NCBI RefSeq assembly: GCF_002934265.1
Contig: NZ_PTIX01000021.1
Coordinates: 1-64,000, forward strand
DNA: 64,000 nt
DNA from: Actinokineospora auranticolor
GTDB taxonomy: Bacteria > Actinomycetota > Actinomycetes > Mycobacteriales > Pseudonocardiaceae
Reading direction: 5' to 3'
Part shown: positions 24,699 through 33,765 of the stretch, piece by piece
How the letters are laid out: each line of letters begins with the position of its first letter
How positions within the stretch are numbered: position 1 is the first letter of the stretch
The notes under the pieces: generated by a model
What the model was told of the DNA's origin: nothing
Databases searched by the model: none
What the model saw: the letters and a program-made list of their open reading frames with translations, nothing else
Made by a program: the position numbers and the translations under genes

Positions 24699-25580
24699 TC
24701 AGGTGCGGGCGGGGACGAGGTTGAGGCGGCTGACGACTTCCTTCGTCGCCTTGGAGCGGTTGAACGTGTAGAAGTGCAGGCCCTGCACGCCCTCCGCCAG
24801 CAGTCGTTCGCTGACCTCGGTGGCCAGGTCGATGCCCGCGGCTCGGAAGCCCTTGGGGTCGGTGTGGGGGTCCAGCAGATCCACGATCCGCGAGGGGGCC
24901 TGGGCACCGGACAGCTCGATCGTCTTGGCCAGGGTCTTGCGGGTGGTGATCGGCATGATGCCCGGCAGCAGCGGCGCCTCGCAGCCGCGGGCCGCCACGC
25001 GGTCGCGGAGCCGGAGGAAGTCCTCCGGCTCGAAGAACAGCTGCGCGATCGCGAAGTCCGCGCCCGCGTCGAACTTGCGGATGAGGTTGTCCGTGTCGCT
25101 GTCCATGTCGGCCGACCGGGAGTGGCCGTACGGGAACGCGGCCACGCCCACGCAGAAGTCGCCCAGGTCGCGGACGAGGCGGACGAGTTCGTTCGCGTAG
25201 TTGAGGCCGTCCGGGTGGGCCACCCACTCGCCGTTGGGGTCGCCCGGGGGGTCGCCGCGCAGGGCGAGGATGTTGCGGATGCCGAGGGCGGCGTACCAGC
25301 CGATCACGTTGCGCAGTTCCGCGACGGAGTGGTCGACCGCGGTCAGGTGGGCCATCGGCACCAGGGTGGTCTCGCGGGCCACCCGGCCGGTGGTGCGGAT
25401 CGTGCGGTCGCGGCTGGAGCCGCCCGCACCATAGGTGACCGACACGAACGCCGGGTCCAGCCCCTCCAGTTCGCGGATGGCGTTCCAGAGCCGCTGCTCG
25501 TCGGCGTGGTCACGGGGTGGCATGAACTCGACCGAGAACACCGGTCTGCCTACCCGGATCCGCTGCACCACACTGGTCAT
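24699..25580 (-). CDS. Methylenetetrahydrofolate reductase-family protein (Rv2172c-like)
   Basis: A 293-residue TIM-barrel flavoprotein of the MetF family. MetF reduces 5,10-methylene-THF to 5-methyl-THF for methionine synthesis. Motifs: VFSVEFMPPRD near the N-terminus with the active-site Glu, FVSVTYGAGGSSRDRT, ILALRGDPPG, and FAIAQLFFEP. The length equals E. coli MetF (296). The ATG at 25580 is the family-like start. The position between lppM and the polyprenyl synthase equals M. tuberculosis Rv2172c, which belongs to a reductase group whose folate role has been debated, so the symbol metF is withheld. Confidence 0.85.
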   Translation of the reverse strand: MTSVVQRIRVGRPVFSVEFMPPRDHADEQRLWNAIRELEGLDPAFVSVTYGAGGSSRDRTIRTTGRVARETTLVPMAHLTAVDHSVAELRNVIGWYAALGIRNILALRGDPPGDPNGEWVAHPDGLNYANELVRLVRDLGDFCVGVAAFPYGHSRSADMDSDTDNLIRKFDAGADFAIAQLFFEPEDFLRLRDRVAARGCEAPLLPGIMPITTRKTLAKTIELSGAQAPSRIVDLLDPHTDPKGFRAAGIDLATEVSERLLAEGVQGLHFYTFNRSKATKEVVSRLNLVPART

Positions 25581-25722
25581 GCGCTCAGCGTAGCGAAGAC
25601 ATCCGACAACCGAGACCGACCGGAAGACGAGCGGGAGGCCGGTCACATTGGCCCACCCCGCCGCGCACCGCGCGGCCGGTGGAGCGGACCATAGCGGGGT
25701 GCGGGCAGTGCGAGGTACCCAG

Positions 25723-26835
25723 GTGATCATCGACGACATCGAAGAAGACTTCGGCGGTATTGACACCGCCGTGGCCGCGCACGTCGAGCGGGCCCTGGCG
25801 GACTACCTGGCGGGACGGCAGGCCGGGATGGCCGCCGTGGCGCCCTACTTCGGCTCGGCGGTCGAGTCGCTCTCGGCGTTCGTGCTCGGCGGCGGCAAGC
25901 GCATCCGCCCCACCTTCGCCTGGTGGGCGTGGCGGGGCGCGGGCGGCGCGGGCGACGGCGAGCAGGCCAGGGCCGTGCTGCGGGCGGTCAGCGCGCTGGA
26001 GCTGATCCAGGCCTGCGCGCTGGTGCACGACGACCTGATGGACGCCTCCGCGGTCCGCCGCGGCAAGCCGACCGTGCACGTCGAGTTCGCCGCCCGGCAC
26101 CGCGAGCGCGGCTGGCTGGGCGCCCCCGAGCGGTTCGGCGCCGCCGCCGCGATCCTGCTCGGCGACCTGGCCCTGGCCTGGGCCGACGACATGTACGTCG
26201 GCGCGGGCCTGCCCGCGGACCGCCGGGACGCCGCGCTGCCGCCGTGGCAGGCGATGCGCGCGGAGATGCTGGCGGGCCAGTACCTCGACGTGCTCACCCA
26301 GGCCAAGGGCGACGAGTCGGCCGAGGCCGCGCTGAGCGTGGCCCGGATGAAGACCGCCGCCTACACCGTCGAGCGCCCGCTGCACATGGGGGCCGCGCTC
26401 GCGGGCGCCCCCGAGCAGGTCGTCGGCGCGCTGCGCGCGTTCGGCGCCGACATCGGCCTGGCCTTCCAGCTGCGCGACGACCTGCTCGGCATGTACGGCG
26501 ACACCGACGTCACCGGCAAACCCGCGGGCGACGACCTGCGCGAGGGCAAGCGCACCCTGCTCATGTCGGTCGGCACGCGCCGCGCCGACGCGGCGGGCCG
26601 CGACACCGACGCCCGGGTGCTGCGCGCGGCGCTGGGCGACGAGGACCTGGACTCCGCGACCGTCGAGCGGGTCCGCGACCTGCTGGTCGACCTGGGCGCG
26701 GTCGCCGAGGTCGAGCACCGGATGGACGAGCTGACCGACACGGCGATGACCGCGCTGGCCTCGGTCGACCTGGCCGAGCCCGCGGGCGCGGTGCTGGCGG
26801 ACCTGGCGATCACCGCGACCCGCCGGACCAGCTAG
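25723..26835 (+). CDS. Polyprenyl diphosphate synthase, geranylgeranyl-PP type (IdsA/CrtE-like)
   Basis: A 370-residue trans-prenyltransferase that condenses isopentenyl-PP with allylic diphosphates. Motifs: GGGKRIRPTFAWWAW, first aspartate-rich DDLMD (103-107), GQYLDVLTQAKG, RMKTAAYTVERPLHMGAALA, and second aspartate-rich FQLRDDLLGMYGD (D252-D253). It lies at the idsA2 (Rv2173) position and starts a co-directional run with CrtI and CrtB, so it probably supplies GGPP for carotenoids. GTG 25723 with GAGGT seven bases upstream is taken as the start; GTG 25699 or 25708 are alternatives. It overlaps the next gene by one base. Confidence 0.9.
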   Translation: MIIDDIEEDFGGIDTAVAAHVERALADYLAGRQAGMAAVAPYFGSAVESLSAFVLGGGKRIRPTFAWWAWRGAGGAGDGEQARAVLRAVSALELIQACALVHDDLMDASAVRRGKPTVHVEFAARHRERGWLGAPERFGAAAAILLGDLALAWADDMYVGAGLPADRRDAALPPWQAMRAEMLAGQYLDVLTQAKGDESAEAALSVARMKTAAYTVERPLHMGAALAGAPEQVVGALRAFGADIGLAFQLRDDLLGMYGDTDVTGKPAGDDLREGKRTLLMSVGTRRADAAGRDTDARVLRAALGDEDLDSATVERVRDLLVDLGAVAEVEHRMDELTDTAMTALASVDLAEPAGAVLADLAITATRRTS

Positions 26836-28355
26836 TGCGCGCGGTCCCGGGCCGCACCGACCGGGTGCTCGTGGTCGGCGCCGGGCTCGCCGGCTTGTCC
26901 GCGGCGCTGCACCTGGCGGGCGCGGGTCGCGAGGTCACCGTGCTGGAGACCGCGGACGGGCCGGGTGGGCGGGCCCGCCGGGAACGGCTCGGCGACTACA
27001 CCGTCGACACCGGCGCGACCGTGCTGACCATGCCGGAACTGGTCGAGGAGGCCGTCGCCGCGGTCGGCGAGTCCCTCGACCTGGACCTGGTCCGCCTCGA
27101 CCCCGCCTACCGGGCGCGCTTCGCCGACGGCAGCACCATCGCCGTGCACACCGACGCCGAGGCGATGGAGGCCGAGGTCCGGCGGGTGGCCGGGCCCGCC
27201 GAGGCGGCGGGCTACCGGCGGCTGCGGGCGTGGCTGACCGACCTGTACCGGGTGCAGCGCGACAAGTTCATCGGCGCCAACTTCGACTCCCCCACCGACC
27301 TGCTCGGCCCCGACCTGGCCCGGCTGGCGGCGCTGGGCGGCTTCGGCAGGCTCGGCCCGGCCGTGGCCAGGCACCTGTCCGACGAGCGGCTGCGCAGGCT
27401 GTTCTCCTTCCAGTCCCTCTACGCGGGCGTGCCGCCGAGCCGGGCGCTGGCCGCGTACGCGGTGATCGCCTACATGGACACCGTGGCGGGCGTGTACTTC
27501 CCGCGCGGCGGCGTGGGCGCGGTCGCCGAGGCCATGGCCGCTGCGGCGGCGCGGGCCGGTGTGCGATTCCGCTACGGCGTGGGCGCGGCGTGGCTGGAAC
27601 GCGTAGGTACCAGGGTAAACGCCGTCCGCACCACAACGGGCGAACGCGTCACCTGCGACGCCGTAGTCCTCACCGCCGACCTACCGACCTCTTACGGACT
27701 CGTCGGCATCACCCCACGCCGACCACTACGACTCCGGTACTCCCCGTCCGCCGTAGTCCTGCACACCGGCACCACGCGCTCGTGGCCGGAACTGGACCAC
27801 CACACGATCTCCTTCGGCGCGGCCTGGGAGCGCACCTTCGACGAGATCACCCGCCGCGGCACCCTGATGACCGACCCGTCGCTGCTGATCACCCGCCCCA
27901 CCGCGACCGACCCGGGGATGGCGCCCGCGGGCAGGCAGCAGATCTCCGTGCTGGCGCCCTGCCCGAACCTGCGGACCGGCCCGGTCGACTGGCGGCGGAT
28001 CGGTCCGCGCTACCGCGACGAACTGGTCCGGGTGCTGGAAACCCGCGGCCTGACCGGCTTCGACTCCGCCGTCGAGGTAGCGCGGCTGGTCACGCCCGCG
28101 GACTGGGCGGCGGCCGGGATGGCCGAGGGCACCCCGTTCTCGGTGGCGCACACGTTCGGCCAGACCGGACCGTTCCGACCCCGCAACCTGGTGCCCGGGG
28201 TGGAGAATGTCGTGCTGGCGGGATGCGGCACGACTCCGGGTGTCGGCGTCCCGCCGGTCGTCATCTCGGGCAGACTGGCGGCCCACCGGGTGGTGGGCCA
28301 CCCGGCGTCGGCAGGCGCGGGGGCGATCCGCAAGCGAACTGTGCGGTTGATTTAG
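26835..28355 (+). CDS. crtI: Phytoene desaturase (CrtI family)
   Basis: A 506-residue FAD-dependent carotenoid desaturase. The dinucleotide-binding motif VVGAGLAGLSAALHLAGAG (GAGLAG, 15-20) with VLETADGPGGRARRE is at the N-terminus. The CrtI C-terminal signature LAGCGTTPGVGVPPVVISGR is near residue 470. It would convert phytoene toward lycopene at the membrane. The GTG shares a base with the upstream synthase stop (TAGTG), which fixes the start and implies coupling. Number of desaturation steps cannot be read from sequence. Confidence 0.92.
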   Translation: MRAVPGRTDRVLVVGAGLAGLSAALHLAGAGREVTVLETADGPGGRARRERLGDYTVDTGATVLTMPELVEEAVAAVGESLDLDLVRLDPAYRARFADGSTIAVHTDAEAMEAEVRRVAGPAEAAGYRRLRAWLTDLYRVQRDKFIGANFDSPTDLLGPDLARLAALGGFGRLGPAVARHLSDERLRRLFSFQSLYAGVPPSRALAAYAVIAYMDTVAGVYFPRGGVGAVAEAMAAAAARAGVRFRYGVGAAWLERVGTRVNAVRTTTGERVTCDAVVLTADLPTSYGLVGITPRRPLRLRYSPSAVVLHTGTTRSWPELDHHTISFGAAWERTFDEITRRGTLMTDPSLLITRPTATDPGMAPAGRQQISVLAPCPNLRTGPVDWRRIGPRYRDELVRVLETRGLTGFDSAVEVARLVTPADWAAAGMAEGTPFSVAHTFGQTGPFRPRNLVPGVENVVLAGCGTTPGVGVPPVVISGRLAAHRVVGHPASAGAGAIRKRTVRLI

Positions 28356-28421
28356 AGTTCGGGCCGGTCACGACCGCGATAATGCGACTCGGCGGGCCGG
28401 TGTCGGGACTGGGAGCGGCGA

Positions 28422-29837
28422 ATGCGCGGGGCAGCACAGCGGGGGACGCGGGCACGGAGAGCGGCGCTGGCACTCGCGGCGTTGGCGGTGACGGCCTCCG
28501 CCTGCAGCACCAGCGTGGCGGGCACGGCGGTCCCGCTGGAGATCAAGCCGATCTCGGTCACCGCCGCGGCCGCCCAGGCGACCCGCGACCTGCGGGAGGC
28601 CGGGCTGCTGCGCTACCAGGGCTCGATGACCACCGCCAACGGCATCGCCGTGCAGTTCGACCTCGCCGCGGCGGGCAGCGGGGAGATCGCGGGCTCGCTG
28701 ACCATGGGCGGCAAGCGGGCCGCGCTGGTCGTGGTGGAGAAGGGCATCTACCTCAAGGCCGCGGCCGACTTCTGGGCGTCGCTGTCCGGGGTCGCCAACG
28801 GGGAGAACAAGGGCACGGCGGTCGCCGACCGCTGGGTGAAGGCCCCCGGCGGGCTCATCGGCATGGACTTCTCGGACGTGTTCACCCCCGAGGCGCTGAG
28901 CCAGTACCTGGTGCTCAACAACGACCAGCGGCAGGACCGGCCGGTGGCCGAGGGCGACCGCGCGGACCTCGACGGCGGCCGGTTCATCAAGGTCCCCCTG
29001 GCCCGCGGTAGCGCCTACCTGTCCGAGGAGGCGCCCTACGGCATCGGGCACGTGGAGCTGTCGGAGGCCGGGCAGGCCGACCCGACGAAGGTCAAGCGGT
29101 TCGACGCGGCGATCAGCGACGCCACCGGCGACCTGGCGAAGTTCTACCAGGACGTGACCACCGTGGCCGGGCAGCTGACGGCCCCGGTCGACGTGCTGAC
29201 CACGGTCCAGGAGACCGGCCACACCTTCGAGGGCTGCGGCGCGGAGGGCTGCTCGATCGTCGTGCAGTTCACCAACCCGGGCAAAGCGGCGGTGAAGGTG
29301 TCCATCCGCGGCAACTGGCTGGGCGACAACGCGCCGCTGGGCGCGTGCGAGTCGCAGGCCGGGCCGGTGGCGCCGGGGCAGCCGGGCAGCGCCAAGTGCA
29401 CCATCACCTCCCCGGAGTGGGTGCAGTTCTACTCCAAGGCCAACGCCCAGCCCGGTAACCACCCGTACAGCGTCGAGTGGTCGACGCTGGTGCTGGCCGA
29501 CGCGCCGGACCTGACCAAGCTCTCCGCGCTGGCCAAGGCCGCCCCGGCGGACGCCAAGCAGCAGCGGCCCGAGGGCTCGCACTACGTCTACGCGCTGGGC
29601 TTCGGCAAGGGCAAGGTGTTCAAGTACGGGGTGGTCGCGGGCAAGATGTGGGCCGACAACGCCGCCCAGCAGCTGCCGATCTGCCTGAGCGCGACCAACG
29701 CCGTGTGCCAGGTGGACCTGGTGACCGCCACCGACGACGCCGCGTCCGCGCAGGGCCTGCTCAAGCAGCTGGTCGACGCCTACCGCAGCAGCGACGGCAA
29801 CTGCCCGCCGGGCCAGTGGACCGGCTGCCAGCGCTGA
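28422..29837 (+). CDS. Lipoprotein encoded between crtI and crtB
   Basis: A 471-residue exported lipoprotein. The N-terminus is arginine-rich, followed by a hydrophobic stretch and lipobox TASAC (Cys about 28). The first part (about 45-230) is LppX/LprG-like in flavour: LREAGLLRYQGSMTTANGIA and GEIAGSLTMGGKRAALVVVE, then GIYLKAAADFW. The second part has CGAEGCSIVVQFTNPGKAAV (a DUF-type beta domain) and a Cys-bearing C-terminus. GGGAG lies five bases before the ATG, and a possible -10 GATAAT is at 28378. It interrupts the crt genes; whether it handles carotenoids or other lipids is not known. Confidence 0.8.
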   Translation: MRGAAQRGTRARRAALALAALAVTASACSTSVAGTAVPLEIKPISVTAAAAQATRDLREAGLLRYQGSMTTANGIAVQFDLAAAGSGEIAGSLTMGGKRAALVVVEKGIYLKAAADFWASLSGVANGENKGTAVADRWVKAPGGLIGMDFSDVFTPEALSQYLVLNNDQRQDRPVAEGDRADLDGGRFIKVPLARGSAYLSEEAPYGIGHVELSEAGQADPTKVKRFDAAISDATGDLAKFYQDVTTVAGQLTAPVDVLTTVQETGHTFEGCGAEGCSIVVQFTNPGKAAVKVSIRGNWLGDNAPLGACESQAGPVAPGQPGSAKCTITSPEWVQFYSKANAQPGNHPYSVEWSTLVLADAPDLTKLSALAKAAPADAKQQRPEGSHYVYALGFGKGKVFKYGVVAGKMWADNAAQQLPICLSATNAVCQVDLVTATDDAASAQGLLKQLVDAYRSSDGNCPPGQWTGCQR

Positions 29838-29839
29838 CC

Positions 29840-30733
29840 GTGACCGCGCTCCCCGACCCGGGGTTGGCCGCCGCCTACGCGGAATGCAGGCGGATCAACG
29901 CCCACTACGGCCGCAGCTACTACCTGGCCACCCGCCTGCTGCCACCCGCGCGGCGACCGGCCGTGCACGCGCTCTACGGGTTCGCCCGGGTCGCCGACGA
30001 GCTGGTGGACGCGCCCGGCCCCGACCCGGCGGGCGACCTGCGGACCCTCGAGGGGGCGCTGGGCGCCGCCCTCGACGGCGCGCCGACGACCGACCCGGTG
30101 CTGCGCGCGCTCGCCGACACGGTGGCCCGCCACGGCATCGACCGGTCGCTGTTCACCGACTTCCTGGCGTCGATGCGGATGGACCTCACCGTCACCGAGT
30201 ACGCCACCCACGACGACCTGGCCCGCTACACGCACGGCTCGGCCGGGGTGATCGGGCTGATGATGCTGCCGGTGCTGGGCACCGAGGACCCCGCGGCGGC
30301 GGGCCCGTACGCGGCGAAGCTGGGCGAGGCGTTCCAGCTGACGAACTTCCTGCGCGACGTCGGCGAGGACCTCGACCGAGGCCGCGTCTACCTGCCCGCC
30401 GACCACCTCGCCGCGTTCGGCGTGGACCGCGCGCGGTTGCTGCGGGCGCGGGTCGAGGGGCCGGACCGGGCGGTGCGGCGGGCGGTGGCGCACTTCGCCG
30501 CCGAGGCCCGCGCGCGCTACCGGGAGGCCACGCCGGGGATCGCGCTGCTGGACCCGGTGTCACGGCCGTGCGTGGCGACCGCGGCGCGGCTGTACGCGGC
30601 GATCCTCGACGAGATCGCGGCGGCCGACCACGACGTGTTCACCCGGCGCGCGGTGGTGCCGAACCGGCGTCGGCTGGCCATCGCCGCACCCGGGGCGGGG
30701 CGCTGGGCACTGGCCCGGCTGCGCGCGAAGTAA
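29840..30733 (+). CDS. crtB: Phytoene synthase (CrtB family)
   Basis: A 297-residue squalene/phytoene synthase-family enzyme that joins two GGPP to phytoene. It has the two aspartate-rich motifs DELVD (53-57) and DVGEDLDRGRVYLP (173-186). Also present are YYLATRLLPPARRPAVHALY near the N-terminus and AYAAKLGEAFQLTNFLRDV-like sequence before the second motif. The GTG at 29840 follows the lipoprotein stop by two bases. With the GGPP synthase and CrtI it makes a minimal lycopene-type pathway. No cyclase or other tailoring gene is next to it. Confidence 0.92.
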   Translation: MTALPDPGLAAAYAECRRINAHYGRSYYLATRLLPPARRPAVHALYGFARVADELVDAPGPDPAGDLRTLEGALGAALDGAPTTDPVLRALADTVARHGIDRSLFTDFLASMRMDLTVTEYATHDDLARYTHGSAGVIGLMMLPVLGTEDPAAAGPYAAKLGEAFQLTNFLRDVGEDLDRGRVYLPADHLAAFGVDRARLLRARVEGPDRAVRRAVAHFAAEARARYREATPGIALLDPVSRPCVATAARLYAAILDEIAAADHDVFTRRAVVPNRRRLAIAAPGAGRWALARLRAK

Positions 30734-30763
30734 GGGCCTAACCCGAGCTGCGTTCGCGGTAGG

Positions 30764-30795
30764 CCCCGCCGCCGTCGACGGGCGACGGGGCGGGG
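30764..30795. terminator. Terminator between crtB and the Rv2175c-like gene
   Basis: A GC-rich stem of 13-14 bases with one bulge (30764-30777 with 30783-30795) lies between two convergent stops and can serve both. Confidence 0.6.
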
Positions 30796-30807
30796 TAGTC
30801 GTGGGTG

Positions 30808-31176
30808 CTAGAAGGCGAGGGCCTGGGCTCGGCGCTTGACCTCTCGGCCGCGGTCGCCGCGCAGGGCGTCGATGGGGCGGCCGGGCAGGGAGTCGTCGGC
30901 GGTGAACAGCCACTGGATCATCTCGTCCGGGCTGAACCCGGAGTCGTTGAGCACCGTGATGGTGCCCGCCAGGCCCTTGACGATGGCGCCGCTGTCGTCG
31001 AGGAACTCGGCGGGGACCAGCAGCACCCCCTTGCGGCGCACGGCGAGCAGTTGGTGGTCGCGCAGTGCCTGGTGCACGCGGGTGATGGGCTGGTTGAGGC
31101 GCTCCGCGACGTCCGGCAGGGGGAGCACCGGGACCTCGGGGTCGAGCACGTCGGCGGCGACGGGAAGGGAACTCAC
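30808..31176 (-). CDS. Rv2175c-family DNA-binding protein
   Basis: A 122-residue winged-helix-type protein. The helix-turn-helix is LPDVAERLNQPITRVHQALR with the wing LLAVRRKGVLLVPAEFL. The C-terminal half has LAGTITVLNDSGFSPDEMIQ, typical of the Rv2175c family. In M. tuberculosis Rv2175c is a DNA-binding substrate of the kinase PknL, whose gene is its divergent neighbour, exactly as here (the kinase starts at 31348). Phosphorylation control is therefore likely, by homology. Confidence 0.88.
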   Translation of the reverse strand: MSSLPVAADVLDPEVPVLPLPDVAERLNQPITRVHQALRDHQLLAVRRKGVLLVPAEFLDDSGAIVKGLAGTITVLNDSGFSPDEMIQWLFTADDSLPGRPIDALRGDRGREVKRRAQALAF

Positions 31177-31309
31177 GGCTCACAACGATGCCACATCGGG
31201 GGCGCGTGAGCAGTTGTCCGTCCACAGGCGCCATTTCGGCGGTCGGTCACGGGAAACCACCGGTCATCCGAGGAATGGCCGGGCAGTTGGTCACAGATAC
31301 CCGGGGGTG

Positions 31310-31339
31310 CCGACATCGTTACGCCGATCTCCGTACGAT
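31310..31339 (+). promoter_or_regulatory. Promoter of the PknL-position kinase, leaderless start
   Basis: TACGAT (31334-31339) is a good actinobacterial -10. It lies eight bases before the GTG start, with CCGACA 18 bases further upstream as a possible -35. There is no Shine-Dalgarno sequence, so the mRNA probably begins at or within two bases of the GTG. Confidence 0.6.
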
Positions 31340-31347
31340 CCACCCTT

Positions 31348-33765
31348 GTGGAGGACAAAGGCCCGAGTCTGATCGGCGCGCTGCTGGAGCAGCGCTACCG
31401 GGTTGACGCGCCGCTGGCCCGCGGCGGGATGTCCGCGGTCTACCGCGGCCTCGACACCCGGCTGGACCGGCCGGTCGCGATCAAGGTCATGGACTCGCGG
31501 TTCGCCGACGACAAGACCTTCGTCGAGCGGTTCGAGCGCGAGGCCAGGTCGGCGGCCAAGATCCACCACCCGAACGTCGTGGCGGTGCACGACCAGGGGC
31601 TCGACGGCGAGCACGTCTACCTGGTGATGGAGCTGGTCAGCGGCGGCACGCTGCGCGACCTGCTCAACGAGCGCGGCACGTTGCCCACCCCGCTGGCCGT
31701 GGCGATCATGGAGCCGGTGCTGTCCGCGCTGTCCGCGGCGCACCGGGCCGGGCTGATCCACCGTGACGTGAAGCCGGAGAACGTGCTGATCGGCCCGGGC
31801 GGCATCGTCAAGGTCGCGGACTTCGGGCTGGTGCGGGCGGTGGCCAGCGCCGGGACGACGAAGAGCAGCGTGATCCTGGGGACGGTGTCGTACCTGTCCC
31901 CGGAGCAGGTGACGACCGGCGCGGCGACCTCGCGCGGTGACGTCTACTCGGCGGGCATCGTGCTCTACGAGACCCTGACGGGCATGCCGCCCTACTACGG
32001 CGACAGCGCCCTCTCCGTGGCCTACCGGCACGTGAACGACGACGTGCCGCCACCGAGCGCGTCCGTGCCCGGTATCCCCCCGATGCTCGACGAGCTGGTC
32101 GTGCGCGCCACCCGCCGCGACCCGGCGACCCGGCCCGAGGACGGCGCCGCGTTCCTGGTGGAGCTGCAACGGGTCCGCGCGGCGCTGTCGCTGCCCCGGA
32201 TGCGCGTGCCGGTGCCCGCGCCGGTGTCGGTCGACGAGACCATGGCCGTGTCGGGCGCGTCGGTGGCCGCCGCGTCCCACGCGTCCCACGCGGGCAGCCT
32301 GGCGCCGAGTACGCCCGCGCCGAGCACCCCGGCGCCCGGTACCCCCGTGCCCGCCGCGCCGGGTACCCCCGCGCCCGGGACTCCGGCGCCGTGGGCCTCG
32401 GGCCCCGTGCCGGTCGCGGCCTCCGGGCCGGTCCAGGGGCCGGTACCCGCTTCCGGTGGGTCCATCCCGCCGTCGCCACCGCCGGGGACCGACCCGGAAG
32501 ACCCCGAGACGACGGTCAAGGTGCCGCTGGCGGCGATGTCCGACGCGCTCGCGAAGGGGCCTGGCGACGAGGACGAGACCGTCCGCACGGACGCCACGAT
32601 CCACACCGCGCCGCCCCGGCACCCGCACTCCGGGCCGACCGGGTTCCCGCAGCAGCAGCCGGTGCCGCACTCGGCGACCGTGGTGCGGCAGGTGCCCGGG
32701 TTCTCCGCGATGGGCCCGCAGGGCACGCGCGCGATGCTGCGGTCCGACCTGGAGAAGGTCATCGACTCGGCGACGGCCAACCCGGCACCGCGCACGGGCG
32801 CGCACCCGGTGCCGTACGCGACCGGCGGCGTGCCGGTCCAACCGAACACCGGCCCGCAGGCCGCGGCGCCGCGCCCGGCGAGCCCGACCCGGCGGCTGGT
32901 GGTCCTGGGCATCGTCGGGGTGCTGCTGCTGGGGCTGCTCGGCACGGGCGTCTGGTGGTTCTCCAGCGGCCGGTACACCGAGGTGCCCGCGCTGGCCGGG
33001 CAGGAGCAGGCGGTCGCGGCCGAGGCGGCGCGGTCGGCGAACCTGACCCCCCGGGTGACGAACCAGCGGGACAACAAGATCGAGGCCGGGGTGGTCATCA
33101 GCACCCAGCCCGCCGCCGGGACCGAGGCGCTGCGCGGCGACGAGGTCACGATCGTGGTGTCCGCCGGGAAGCCGGTGGTGCCCGACGTGCGGGCCGGGGT
33201 CGCCAAGGAGGACGCGGAGAAGGCGGTGCGCACCGAGCAGCTGCAACCCCGCTTCGACGACGGCAAGAACGTCTACGACGACACCGTGGCCAAGGGCAAG
33301 GTGGTCAAGCTCGACCCGCCCGCCGGTACCTCGCTCGACATCGCCTCGCCGGTGTTCGTGGTGCTGAGCAAGGGCCCGGCGCCCAAGCCGGTCCCGGACG
33401 TGAAGGGCCGCACCCGCGACGAGGCGTTCCAGGTGCTGAGCCAGGCCGGTTTCGAACCGTTCGACGGCCCCGCCGAGTTCTCCCCCGACGTCGAGGGCGG
33501 CCGGGTCATCCGCACCACGCCCGGGGCGAACACGCAGGTGGAGGCCGAGGGCAGCAAGCGCGTGTCGGTGGTCGTGTCCAGCGCGGTGACCGTGCCGGAC
33601 CTGACCGGCCGCACGGTGCCGGAGGCGCAGGCGCTGCTGGGCCAGTCCGGGCTGGTCATGGACCTGGGCCCGTTCTCGAACCCGTCCGGCCGCGTGTTCA
33701 ACCAGAGCCCGGGCGCCGGCTCCAAACTCCAGCGCGGCGACAAGGTCACGGCCTGGTTGTTCTAG
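31348..33765 (+). CDS. pknL: Ser/Thr protein kinase with four PASTA domains (PknL position)
   Basis: An 805-residue membrane kinase. The kinase domain is about 17-275: glycine loop LARGGMSAVYRG, lysine K46 in AIKVMD, catalytic HRDVKPENV (138-146), DFG 158-160, and LGTVSYLSPEQ. A proline/alanine-rich linker (about 290-510) contains TPAPGTP-type repeats, followed by a TM helix (about 518-540). Four tandem PASTA domains (about 544-805) bind peptidoglycan fragments or lipid II. By gene order it is the PknL orthologue beside the Rv2175c-like gene. However, M. tuberculosis PknL (399 residues) has no PASTA region, so this version looks like PknB. It overlaps the convergent methyltransferase gene by 20 bases. 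Confidence 0.9.
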   Translation: MEDKGPSLIGALLEQRYRVDAPLARGGMSAVYRGLDTRLDRPVAIKVMDSRFADDKTFVERFEREARSAAKIHHPNVVAVHDQGLDGEHVYLVMELVSGGTLRDLLNERGTLPTPLAVAIMEPVLSALSAAHRAGLIHRDVKPENVLIGPGGIVKVADFGLVRAVASAGTTKSSVILGTVSYLSPEQVTTGAATSRGDVYSAGIVLYETLTGMPPYYGDSALSVAYRHVNDDVPPPSASVPGIPPMLDELVVRATRRDPATRPEDGAAFLVELQRVRAALSLPRMRVPVPAPVSVDETMAVSGASVAAASHASHAGSLAPSTPAPSTPAPGTPVPAAPGTPAPGTPAPWASGPVPVAASGPVQGPVPASGGSIPPSPPPGTDPEDPETTVKVPLAAMSDALAKGPGDEDETVRTDATIHTAPPRHPHSGPTGFPQQQPVPHSATVVRQVPGFSAMGPQGTRAMLRSDLEKVIDSATANPAPRTGAHPVPYATGGVPVQPNTGPQAAAPRPASPTRRLVVLGIVGVLLLGLLGTGVWWFSSGRYTEVPALAGQEQAVAAEAARSANLTPRVTNQRDNKIEAGVVISTQPAAGTEALRGDEVTIVVSAGKPVVPDVRAGVAKEDAEKAVRTEQLQPRFDDGKNVYDDTVAKGKVVKLDPPAGTSLDIASPVFVVLSKGPAPKPVPDVKGRTRDEAFQVLSQAGFEPFDGPAEFSPDVEGGRVIRTTPGANTQVEAEGSKRVSVVVSSAVTVPDLTGRTVPEAQALLGQSGLVMDLGPFSNPSGRVFNQSPGAGSKLQRGDKVTAWLF

